Shown here one piece after another: positions 1 through 9,600 of a DNA stretch of 60,472 nucleotides. The number at the start of each line of letters is the position of its first letter. Within the stretch, counting starts at the first letter, position 1. The notes below the pieces were generated by a model. The model did no database searches, had not been told where the DNA came from, and saw only the letters and a list, made by a program, of their open reading frames with translations. Location of the stretch: positions 24,597-85,068 of the forward strand of contig DCQY01000027.1 of assembly GCA_002323995.1 (NCBI GenBank), read 5' to 3'. The DNA is from Akkermansiaceae bacterium UBA1506 (GTDB taxonomy: Bacteria > Verrucomicrobiota > Verrucomicrobiia > Verrucomicrobiales > DEV007). A program made the position numbers and the translations under genes.

Positions 1-3000
1 GTACCTGCCCAGTAAATGTCATTTCCGGCCGCCGCCGCACTAACCGTCAGGTCGAGGAAAGTGTCGTCCGAGTTAAGGGCAAGAGTGAGATACCCCGGGG
101 TGGTTCCGAGTGCGTAGGTAGTCCCTGAGCTGGTGAGCCCACCGGTGCCCGCGCCGGTAGCATCAATGAGGCGATAGGTTGTCGCACCCGAGGAATCGAT
201 GTTGAGGTCGGTGATGTCGATTGTGACCTGGTTGCCACCGTTGGAAGCTCCGTTAGTAACTAGAGTGATGCTGTCATTGTTATCAAGCGCGAGAGTTACC
301 CCTGATGTGTTTGCCAGACTGAGGCTGCTAACACTGCTGAGCGCGTCACTACCCCCGTTCTGGATATCGAGCTTTGCGCCGTCATTAACGCTCACAGTCG
401 TGATGCCAGAGGGCGCGGTGATGATACTGTCGATATCAAGAATTGAGCTGGTACCGGTCGCGGTTAGCCCGGTTGTTGCCGCAAGGGTCGAGCCAATGTT
501 CAGGGTTCCGCCTCCGTCGACGCCAGTTGAACCGCTGTGGAGTAAAACGACGCTGGCGCCACTGAATGTTGCCGTGCCAGTGCCGGTTTTCTGGAGGCTG
601 AGAGTTCCGCTGCCGGTATCCCGGATGGTAAGGGTGTTACTACCGCTGGCCGTGTAGGTCTCGGCGGCGCTATCGGCACCGATTGTTAAGGTGGAGTTGT
701 TACTGCCGGTGTTGTCGATGAAGACGGGCCCGCTGCTGGTAGTTCTGATGGAGTTAATGGTCTCGCTGAAACCATTCAGATCCAAGGTGGCTGACTCGCT
801 AGCAGAAATGTCTGGGTGAAAATCGATTCGGACGACTTCGCCTGCACCGTGAGGGATCACCTCAGAGGCACCCAGTTGCACGACTCCATTGTCGATGGAG
901 ATCTGCCCCTCGTTTAAGTCGGATGCTGTCCCGGCGAGATTCAGGGTGCCGCTGCCATTCTTGTTTAGGGAGATGTTATTGGCTGTCGAAGTGGTGATGC
1001 TGCCACCTATGTTCGTGTCGCCGCTACCGTTGAATGTCCAGGTTCGGTCGTTGTTAAGGGCGTTTGCAACGACGTTACCGGTGACGGTGAGTGAGTCACC
1101 GTTGGTCGAGTCGATTGCGTTGTTCCAAGTCCAGTTATTATTACCGAGCTTCGTGATGTCGCCATCGAGGGTCAAGCTATGCTCGCCGATGAAACCCGTG
1201 GTGGTGTTGTTGTCTTGATCGAAGGTATTGCTCGAGAGCGTCTGATCGGATCCATAGGCAAACAGGATACCATTATTGAGTGAGACATTGCCAAGTCCTA
1301 GGGCCGTGCTACTGCCAACTCCAATGGTTCCCGAATTGATGCTAAAGGCGCCGGTGAAGCTGTTGTCACCGGTCAGGATCCAAGTGGCGGAGCCATCGGA
1401 AAGGACGCCAATACCACTACCGCCGAGATCGGAGGTAATCATATTTCCCGCAGCGTTGTCTCCGCGGAGCGTGAGTGTGCGGTTGTTAGAACCGCTCTGA
1501 AGAACCAGATTTGTGAGCACGAGTGGCCCCGAGCCATTGGCATAGATCCGAGCATCCCGGTTTCCGTTGGAAGTTGCGCTGCCCAAGTTGACGTTGACGT
1601 AGCGGTCGGAAACCTCACCGCTACCCTCGTAGATAAGAGTGGCGGGGTTGTTGCCGGACCCATTTAGTCGAACCGCTCTCCCACTATTGGCAACTGCGGC
1701 GACACCGCTGGCGCCGACGCTGGACGAAGCGCCTCCGGTCGTGCTGCCCAGAGATTGGACGGCGAGCTCACCGTTGGTGATGGTTGTGGCTCCGGTGTAG
1801 GTATTGTCACCGGAGAGGCGGAGGACACCGCCATTGTTGAGGGTCAGTCCCGCGCCTGCTCCTGAGAGGTTACCGGAGAGTTCAGCATAGTCCCGCGTGC
1901 TGTGTGCGTTCGTATAAACTTCAATCTGGCGAGTAGTAGCTCCTAAGTCGATGTCGTTGGTGATTTTGATGACGCCTGTGCCCACGTGGGCATCTCCGAG
2001 GCGAAGGTCATTCCCACCCGGGTTAAAGTCAGTTCCCCATGTAAGTGACTGTTCGCTACCGACGCCACCAAAAGCGATCGTTAGGTCACCGTCAGCTGCT
2101 GAAAAACCAGTGTTTCCGTTGGCCCCATTGAAGGCGACCTTGCCGTCTCCGGTCAGATTGGCAAACTCAACAAGTGTGCGCTCAAAGGTTCCGTTGGAAG
2201 CGAAGTGGCCGTCCTGGATGACGAGGTCACTGGTCGTAGGCAGTCCCTCTCCGTCAACGGCGACATATCGGACAAAATCGTTGTTGTCTGAAAAGGTGTC
2301 GCCGACCGTGGTTGTGCCTGTGTAGGTGTTGTTAGTGCCACCAACGATCCATGCCACACTGGATCCGTTGTTGACGGGAGCGAGCAGAACGCTGGTCACG
2401 CCGGTGCCGGAGGGGTTGTCAGTGATCTGAGGTAGGAAAACACTGTCGCCTAAATTACTACCCGTAAGAAAGAGAGTCTGGTTCACGTCGTCAGTACCGG
2501 CCCCAAAACCGAGAGCACCGGTATTGGTGAAGGCTAGGCCGGCATTATTTACTCCGGTGTTTGAGATGGCCGCACCAGCACCTGCTGCGGCAGAGCCAAA
2601 GGTGAAGAGGCGATCGGTGGTGGTTGAATCCCAGCCGTCATAGCGCAGTGTACTGAGGTCGAGATAGCCAGTAGCATCGGGAGCCGTATCTTGACCGATG
2701 ATGACAAGGTTGGAGGCGTCGGAGCTGCTGGCACCAATGCCTGAGGCGCTGCCACCATTGGCAAGATTAGAAACGAAAAGGCGTCCGTTGTTTTCGATGG
2801 TCGTAGTGCCGGTGTAGGTGTTTAGCCCCTCCATGGTGCGGTCCGAATTGCTTGTATAACGCAGGCTGATTTTGCCGCTGTCGGTTTCGTTAATGATACC
2901 GGTGAAGGTTCCTTGGCGCGCGAGCCTTAGAGTGATATCGCTGCTGCTGGTGTTGAGGATGGTGCCACCTCCGCGAAAATCGCGAAAATATTCTGATCTA

Positions 3001-6000
3001 CCGTTGAGATCGAGGGTGGCGTCGTGGCCGATTTTCAAGTTCCGGTTATCTTGGATGTTTCCGCCAGTGCCGAGGACAAGGGTGCTGCTTCCGAGAAGAG
3101 AAATCTCGTCACCGGTGCCGTCCAGACTGAGCAATCCTCCCAGTTCCAGAGTTCCTTCGCCGTTCAGTATAAAGTCGCCGTCTTGCGCGCCGTGCTGAAT
3201 GGCGGAGTTGACGGTCAGTGTATTTGAGGCGCCATCCACTCGAATGACGATACCTCCGTTGCCAAGAGCCGTGCCGCCGGTGGTAATGGTGCTGCCGGTG
3301 ATGGTGGCGCTGCCGCCGGTAAGGATAATACCGGCGTCTTCATTTTGTCCTCCGCCTGTCCCGATGGTGAGATCACCAGCCGAGATGTCGAGGGTATTAG
3401 CAGTAGAGCCGTCGATACGCAGTGATTCAATGGCTCGCGCGGCTGTCGTGGTGACATCGGCGGTGAGATTGATGTTGTCTCCGGCAGTGAAGGGCGCTTC
3501 GTCGGTTGCGTTGGAAAAGCTGGCATCAGTGCCGTAAACAGGAGCGCGAACCCCGGACCCTGCGCCATCGAAATTAATGAGAGCAAAGTCGGAGCCATTC
3601 ACATAGACTTTTGCGTCGTCGATGTTGAGGTTTTGGGTGGTGTAATTGGTGAAGGTGATTGTGCCACCATTGCCACCGGAAAGATCGAAGTTGAGGGTGG
3701 AGTCGTCCTGGATTGCGCTAAGGGTGTCAAAAACGAGGCTTGCGGTGCCCGTGCCTCCACCAGCTGTGAGTCGAACTGTATTGGCGCCGTCCCTTGAGTT
3801 GAGCGCTCCAAGAGTCTCGACATTGGCTTCGTCAGCGTTACCCACGAACTCAAAATTTCCGCCGCCTCGACTGTTGGCGAAATCGTTAAAGGTGTTGTCA
3901 GGCCCAGTCTGATTGTCCTCAATAAGCTCGAAACGAATTTCGGAGGCGTCGGCGATGATTGTCGAAGTTGCCGCGTTGGCCTTGATCTTGAGAGTTCCTT
4001 GGTCGATGCGGGTTTGTCCGGTGTAGGTGTTGACTCCATCGAGTACCCAGGTGCCGGAGCCGCCTTTGTAAACGGAGGTATTGTTGGTTCCGGTAGCGTT
4101 GTCTGAAATGACTCCGCTAATGGTGTTGTCAGCGGTGTTTGTGCCGTCCAAGACGAGGAAAGTGTTGGGGTTGCTGTTTGACGAAACAATGTTGCCGTTG
4201 AAGTCGATCGCGTCGCTGGTGGTATGCATCGCACGGATGAAGGCGGCATCATTGTTAGAGAGGGCAACGATTTCGATGTTTCGGGAAGTAGTAAGGCCAG
4301 ATGCTGTCGGAGTGCCAGTGCCGGCGCCGCCGATCTGGAGGGCGGCAGGTCCAGTGCCTCCAAGTCCGATATCTTCATCGGCCATTTTTATGGTGTCGGT
4401 GGATCCATTTCCGAGAGAGTCAAAGTCGGTGATAGCGATGGTGCCTCGTGTAATATCAACGACGTCGACGAAGCTGGTGTTCGTGCCGGCGATGGTGAGA
4501 GTTCCAATACCGTCTTTGTGGAGGATTTTATTACCTCCAGCACCTACCATGAAGCCACCGGTGATGAGGGTGTCACCATTGTCTTCAAAACGATAGGTGC
4601 GGTTGCCGGTGTCATTATTCCCCGAAAAATCACCAGTGATGGTGAGTAGTCCGCCACCATCAAGCCGGCTGAAAACGTCTTGGCTGTTGTTGCCACCGTT
4701 GACGGAGTAGGAGTTAACGGTAAGGCTGAAACCATTGCGGCCTTCCGCGATGAAATCGCGGTTTTCCTCGTAGAGTATATCGCCGAGGTTAAGTGTTTGG
4801 TTAAAGGTGGTATTGCTCAGCCCGCCAGCGTTGTCGAGAGCGAAAGTGGCATTACCTCTGAAGTAGGCGTTGGCATTGCTGCCATCGTTGACTTGAAGGG
4901 TGGGGTTGTCCATGCGGACTTCGACAATGCCCCCGTTTATGTCTAAAACGCTGGCGGTCCCAGTGGCATTGCGGTCACCGAGAACACCCGCGCTCGTGAT
5001 GAGCATACCGCCTTGTTGAAAGGAGCCATTCTGAACCCGGAACTGGCCGGTGAAGCCGGAGGTGGCGTTTGGATTCCAATGGACTTGATTTCCGCCCTGG
5101 AATAAAAAGCCTCCATCACCGGTGACGGCACCGTTCACCACGATGTCGGCAACTTTGAATCCGTTGATCGCTCCGAATTCGTTATAACGGTTGTAGGAAG
5201 TAGTGCCAGTTGAACCCGACGTATCGATAGTACTGGATGTGTCGAAGGTGAGAGTGCCTGTTGAGGCAGTCATGCGGCTAATATTGTTAGCTACGTTTAC
5301 ATTGACCGTGCTGGAGATCGTGTTATCCCCGAAGGAGACTAAGGAAATACCCCGATCGCTGGTGGGGCCTCGTCCTCGGACGTTGAGGTCGCGGGTCAGG
5401 GTGATGCCCCCGGCGCTGCCGTCCAGAATGAGTGAGCCTGCTCCAAACGCTCTGGAGGTGCTACCGTTAATGTTGATGGCGTCGGTGCTGGCGCCAAGGC
5501 CATCTTGGCCCGTGATAATCACAGTACCGTTGTCGATATTTGTTGTGCCGGTGTAGGTGTTCGCACCAGTCAATTTTACCGAGCCTCCGCCGGCAACGTT
5601 GAGTCCGCTGGTTCCGGCAATGATGTTGCCGATCGTCGAACTCGTGGCGTAGCTGTTGCGGATAGTTGCTGTGCCGTCGAGAGTGAGTGTGCCGGTCCCA
5701 GAAAGTGCGTATCCACTGCGCAAAAAGGTGAGTCCATCAGCAGTGATGTCAGTGTTTAACACAACCGACTGAAGGCTACTGGGATTCACCAAGGGGTTCG
5801 TAAAAATGGCTGTGTTGCTATTAGACCACGTTCCTAGGGCTGAACCGTTCCACCATTGGCTGCTCGAGGTATCCCATGTGCCAGCTCCACCAAGATCGGT
5901 GCCGTCGGTTTCGTCGTTGCCGCCGTCGGTCGTATCGGAATCCCAATATAAATCTGCTGCGTATAGTGGGACGCTTCCTAGCGATAATCCAACAAGAGCC

Positions 6001-6077
6001 ATGACAACGCAGAGGGATTTCAACGTGGATATTAAAAGGCCCCAAATGGAGTTAACTAACTTAACAAGTCGGTTCAT
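1..6077 (-). CDS. Giant autotransporter-associated beta-strand repeat protein, 3' end beyond window
   Basis: An uninterrupted minus-strand frame of about 2,025 codons starts at the ATG at 6077 and is still open at the left edge, so the C-terminus is missing. The first 40 residues look like a long signal peptide (basic start, hydrophobic stretch, SVPLYA then ADLYW); a later in-frame ATG at 6002 would leave a very short one. The rest is Gly/Thr/Asn/Ser-rich with recurring units of the type GANTYTGTT. Five TYTG copies (near 5553, 4023, 2814, 2322 and 1797) fall in this same frame, which supports an intact reading frame. This is the pattern of autotransporter-associated beta-strand (PATR) repeats, predicting a secreted beta-helical surface protein. 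Whether it ends in a PEP-CTERM anchor or a beta-barrel cannot be seen. It lies downstream of a similar gene on the same strand. Confidence 0.85.
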   Translation of the reverse strand, partial: MNRLVKLVNSIWGLLISTLKSLCVVMALVGLSLGSVPLYAADLYWDSDTTDGGNDETDGTDLGGAGTWDTSSSQWWNGSALGTWSNSNTAIFTNPLVNPSSLQSVVLNTDITADGLTFLRSGYALSGTGTLTLDGTATIRNSYATSSTIGNIIAGTSGLNVAGGGSVKLTGANTYTGTTNIDNGTVIITGQDGLGASTDAININGSTSRAFGAGSLILDGSAGGITLTRDLNVRGRGPTSDRGISLVSFGDNTISSTVNVNVANNISRMTASTGTLTFDTSSTIDTSGSTGTTSYNRYNEFGAINGFKVADIVVNGAVTGDGGFLFQGGNQVHWNPNATSGFTGQFRVQNGSFQQGGMLITSAGVLGDRNATGTASVLDINGGIVEVRMDNPTLQVNDGSNANAYFRGNATFALDNAGGLSNTTFNQTLNLGDILYEENRDFIAEGRNGFSLTVNSYSVNGGNNSQDVFSRLDGGGLLTITGDFSGNNDTGNRTYRFEDNGDTLITGGFMVGAGGNKILHKDGIGTLTIAGTNTSFVDVVDITRGTIAITDFDSLGNGSTDTIKMADEDIGLGGTGPAALQIGGAGTGTPTASGLTTSRNIEIVALSNNDAAFIRAMHTTSDAIDFNGNIVSSNSNPNTFLVLDGTNTADNTISGVISDNATGTNNTSVYKGGSGTWVLDGVNTYTGQTRIDQGTLKIKANAATSTIIADASEIRFELIEDNQTGPDNTFNDFANSRGGGNFEFVGNADEANVETLGALNSRDGANTVRLTAGGGTGTASLVFDTLSAIQDDSTLNFDLSGGNGGTITFTNYTTQNLNIDDAKVYVNGSDFALINFDGAGSGVRAPVYGTDASFSNATDEAPFTAGDNINLTADVTTTAARAIESLRIDGSTANTLDISAGDLTIGTGGGQNEDAGIILTGGSATITGSTITTGGTALGNGGIVIRVDGASNTLTVNSAIQHGAQDGDFILNGEGTLELGGLLSLDGTGDEISLLGSSTLVLGTGGNIQDNRNLKIGHDATLDLNGRSEYFRDFRGGGTILNTSSSDITLRLARQGTFTGIINETDSGKISLRYTSNSDRTMEGLNTYTGTTTIENNGRLFVSNLANGGSASGIGASSSDASNLVIIGQDTAPDATGYLDLSTLRYDGWDSTTTDRLFTFGSAAAGAGAAISNTGVNNAGLAFTNTGALGFGAGTDDVNQTLFLTGSNLGDSVFLPQITDNPSGTGVTSVLLAPVNNGSSVAWIVGGTNNTYTGTTTVGDTFSDNNDFVRYVAVDGEGLPTTSDLVIQDGHFASNGTFERTLVEFANLTGDGKVAFNGANGNTGFSAADGDLTIAFGGVGSEQSLTWGTDFNPGGNDLRLGDAHVGTGVIKITNDIDLGATTRQIEVYTNAHSTRDYAELSGNLSGAGAGLTLNNGGVLRLSGDNTYTGATTITNGELAVQSLGSTTGGASSSVGASGVAAVANSGRAVRLNGSGNNPATLIYEGSGEVSDRYVNVNLGSATSNGNRDARIYANGSGPLVLTNLVLQSGSNNRTLTLRGDNAAGNMITSDLGGSGIGVLSDGSATWILTGDNSFTGAFSINSGTIGVGSSTALGLGNVSLNNGILFAYGSDQTLSSNTFDQDNNTTTGFIGEHSLTLDGDITKLGNNNWTWNNAIDSTNGDSLTVTGNVVANALNNDRTWTFNGSGDTNIGGSITTSTANNISLNKNGSGTLNLAGTASDLNEGQISIDNGVVQLGASEVIPHGAGEVVRIDFHPDISASESATLDLNGFSETINSIRTTSSGPVFIDNTGSNNSTLTIGADSAAETYTASGSNTLTIRDTGSGTLSLQKTGTGTATFSGASVVLLHSGSTGVDGGGTLNIGSTLAATTGLTATGTSSILDIDSIITAPSGITTVSVNDGAKLDIQNGGSDALSSVSSLSLANTSGVTLALDNNDSITLVTNGASNGGNQVTIDITDLNIDSSGATTYRLIDATGAGTGGLTSSGTTYALGTTPGYLTLALNSDDTFLDLTVSAAAAGNDIYWAG

Positions 6078-6267
6078 AATTGTTTGGTAAGGCGTGGAGG
6101 AAATTGATCAAAATAGATGCGACACACGGTAGAGAAGGTCTCGGAAGGGAACGGTTAAAACGTCCCTCCGAAACTATCAACTAACCCCGTGCGCTTGAAC
6201 GGATTATCGGTGATTCCGTGTGAGATTAGAATTTTCGTAGCCGTAATCAAGGTAATCTTAATTAGTC

Positions 6268-6289
6268 GAATACCCCAAATGGGGTATTC
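6268..6289. promoter_or_regulatory. Perfect palindrome, candidate operator
   Basis: GAATACCCC, four bases AAAT, then GGGGTATTC form a perfect inverted repeat. The core TACCCCA-AA-TGGGGTA has two inverted heptamers separated by two bases, the geometry known for NarL/NarP-type response-regulator sites. It lies about 190 bases upstream of the left giant gene's start codon. On the plus strand a short T-run follows, so a weak terminator is an alternative, but no plus-strand gene ends here. Confidence 0.4.
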
Positions 6290-6652
6290 TTTCCTTGCCT
6301 TTAATGACGAAGGGCCATTTCGGGGAGGACGCTTTTGTTGTGACTTGGCGTTGGACGAAACCCGATTCTAAGGCGCTTTAGGGCACTCTGCATCCATTCG
6401 GGAGTGGCCGAAATGGTTGGTTCACCTCTCACGCAGCGGGAAATTGATTAGCTCGCTAAAAGTCCGCGCTCTCTCAAAAATCGCATCATTCTGTCGCATC
6501 ACTGAAAAAATATCTAAATCTGAAACGATTGCGACCGTTCGATGACGACGCCGGGTTCGCTAAGAAAGCGACTCGAAAAATGATTTGGTTCACAATCAAA
6601 TCCGACAAAGCCTAAACCAACTTAATGTGAGCCGAGCGTTACGAAATCAAGA

Positions 6653-6670
6653 TGCGCGAAAGCTCGCGCA
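6653..6670 (-). terminator. Hairpin after the PEP-CTERM giant gene
   Basis: A 7-bp perfect GC-rich stem (TGCGCGA / TCGCGCA) with a 4-base loop lies 12 bases past the stop codon at 6682. On the minus strand it is followed by TCTTGATTT, not a clean U-tract, so it is a plausible but imperfect intrinsic terminator. Confidence 0.45.
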
Positions 6671-6681
6671 AAGATCTCTAT

Positions 6682-9600
6682 TTATTCGGAAGGCTTTTGT
6701 CTGCGCCGGCGAGAAAACCAACCGAACGCGGCCAAGCCAAGTCCCATGAGGGCGTAGGTGCTTGGCTCGGGGATAGGGGCGATCTGGCGCAGCCAGACTC
6801 CGGCATTATCATTGGCGAAGTTGGAATTGGCTATTTCAAAAGCCTCTGCTCTGATGAGTGCAAGTCCGGCACCAGTGGAATCTGCTGAAAGCGACAGGGT
6901 GAAGTCAGAGTCCGCAAAATTGGTGGCGAGAGTGGCGTAGTCCCAAACCTCCCATTCGTTTGTAAATGCTCCGCTGTTCCAGAATGGGTCCTCGATATTT
7001 ACATTATCGCCAAAGCTGATCTCAAGAGTGAGATCGTTGCTCAGCGTAGTACCGAAAGAGAGGCTGCCGCCGACGGCGAACTGATCGAATTGGCCCACGG
7101 TCGTCGAATTCGATACCAGGTTTAGGCTGACTGTGGCCCCGGAGGCATAGCTAACATCGCCGGAGAGAGTCTGCACTGCGGCCGCCGCGGTGTCTCCGCC
7201 TGTGTGGGTTGCCCCGGAAGCGAATGACACGTTTCCTCCAATCGTTCCGCTACCCGCCAGGGTGCCGTTATCTGAAACCGTGACAAGACTGCCGGAAGCA
7301 AGCGAACCATTCACGCGTAGCGTTCCACCATTAACGGTGGTGTTGCCGGTGTAGGTGCTTGCGCCATTCAGCTGCCAGGTTCCGGAGGTATCGACATTGA
7401 CTGATACGGTTTCATCAATGATTGGTCCGGAAGTAAAATTGTCCGAGATGACGCCATCGATCGTGTTAATTGCGGTGGAAGTGCCCTCTAGACTCAGTTG
7501 ACGCGCGGAGATTCGGTCCGTGGAAGTATCCTCCGGATCATTGAAGATGGCGTTGGTGAACTGAAGTGAACTGTTATTCGGGCTGTCATTTGAAATGATA
7601 GCGCCGCCGTTGGAGCCGGGAGCTCCTTGGGTGTTGCCGCTGTTCCCGATACGAACGATTCGATCCGTTGATTCGTCTGAGGTGCCAATGTAAGAAAGGG
7701 TTCCGCTATTTTGCAGGGGCGTCGCATCAGTACCACCAGACCCCAATCGAATGTGAAAGTCACTAAAGTTTGACCGAACAGCTCCGATCGCACTGGCCTC
7801 GCCAATGTTCCCGATGGAAGTGACCTTCGCGAAGCCGGAGTTGACGTGGAAACGGCCTGTGAAATCGTTGGAATCATTGTTTAGAATCAGAGTTCCTTGA
7901 TCGGCCTTTTCTACAGCACCATCGGCCTCAATAAAATCGCTGGAAATTTTGCCGGTCATCGTCAGGACGTGAGTGTTGCCAAGCGTTTCATTCTGGCCCT
8001 CGACGTCAAATCTGAAAGCGGATGACGTTTCTCTGATAAGAATGTTGCTGTCCACTGTCAGGGCACGATTGGCGCTGTTGCCTCCGTTATCGAATCGAAG
8101 AATCTTGGTCCCACCTTGATTGTCGCTGATGATGTCGTTGATGAAGGTCTCGTCGCGGAAAGCCAGAATGAGGCGCCCATCGTCACCGAAATCCTTCAAG
8201 GTGATCGAGTTGCTCCGGTCGTTTCCTAGCCCGTTAACATTATTAATTTGCACGTCACCCTGGTTGATCAAGGTTGTGCCCGAGAAGTTGACATTATTCC
8301 CAGTGATAATGGTCTGGCCCACGTTAGAAGCGCTGTTGACGGTCTGACCCTTGGTGATAACGCCACTACCGACCAATTCAGCGTTTATCGTAATGTCAGC
8401 AGAAGAGTTATCGGTTAAAATCTGAAGCCCACCTCCTGGTGCGACTGTCAGGGTTTCCGTGGTGCTGGCATTGATAGAATAGCTGCTTGTCAGGGCGTTA
8501 TCAAAAATGACTTTTCCGGGAGCGATGGTGCTGCCTCCGTTGCTCAAAGTGACCGTCCCGCTTCCCGCATTGGAAAACGTCACAGAGTCACCATCGAAGT
8601 ATGTGGTGTTACTCGCGCCGCTTGCCCAGTTAGCTGACGTGTTGCCGTCCCATAGGGAATTGGTGGAAGCGTTGTTCCAAGTGAGGTCAAGGAATCCAAG
8701 GTTTACCGTGATCTGACTGTTGAGAGTATCGTTGACGATGGTCCCGGCGCCACCCCGTGCGCTGGTTGTTGTGCCGCTCGCGAGTTGGAACTCGGATTCC
8801 ACCGTTCCGGTGTAGGTGCCGTAGTCGACGATGACGATATTTCCGCCACCGGTCGTGCCACCGAAATCCACGGTAACGTTTCCACCCGTCGAAATCAGTT
8901 CTGATGTTGTGGTAAGGCCCGCGCTTGTTGATGCATCAACATTCAGAGTAATATTACCCCCTGCAAAGGAAATGCTCCCGGTCGTCGATCCATCGCCTCC
9001 TGCTGCTGTCATGTCTGCGAAGGTGACGTTTGAGGTTAAGGATCCATCAAGATGGAGTCCGCCTTCGCTAACGGTGGTGTTGCCGGTAAAGGTGCTGTCT
9101 CCGGACAGGGTCAAAGTGTTGCTTCCGAACTTGTTGATGGCGACCGTTGCCACAGCAGCCGCGTTATCAACGATGGCTCCGGTGATCTCAATATCACTGC
9201 TGCCTCCGATGATAAGCTCTCGGTTGGTAGTTGCTGATGCACGGGCCTCGTTGAATGTCCCGGAATTTAAGGTGAGAAGCCCTGTCCCGGAATTGACAAT
9301 GTTGCCCGCCGTTGTGCCTGTATCATTGTCCCCAAGGCGAAATTGATTGTTGATGCTGCCGCCAGTCCCAATGTATTCCAGCTGGCCTCGGGTGTTATTG
9401 TTGCCAAGTTGGATATCATTATCGCCGACTGAACCATCACTTACGACTTGGGCTGTTCCTTCGTAGATTTGCAGAACGTTGAAGAGATTATTGGTTGCTG
9501 TAAGTCTGACAGTTCCTTCTTCGGTTTTTTGAACAGTTCTGCCACCATTGGTGTCGTCTCGGATCGTTCCGGAGATCTCAAGGTCGACATCATCCGCGCC

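Larger units (their letters stand above)
6078..6681. other. Intergenic region between the two giant repeat-protein genes
   Basis: About 600 bases without a convincing gene. It holds the upstream region of the left giant gene, a perfect 9-bp inverted repeat (6268-6289) and, at the other end, a hairpin just past the stop of the right giant gene (6653-6670). Short open frames here have no recognisable protein character. A stretch near 6403-6430 superficially recalls the start of a serine tRNA, but no T-arm or matching acceptor stem follows. Confidence 0.6.

Noticed and set aside
3599..4378. Minus-strand frame of 259 codons inside the left giant gene
   Set aside because: Pro/Ser/Thr-rich out-of-frame reading of the repeat gene; the correct frame is open over the whole region.
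6403..6500. Possible serine tRNA (GGAGTGGCCGAAATGG)
   Set aside because: No matching acceptor stem, anticodon arm or T-arm follows.
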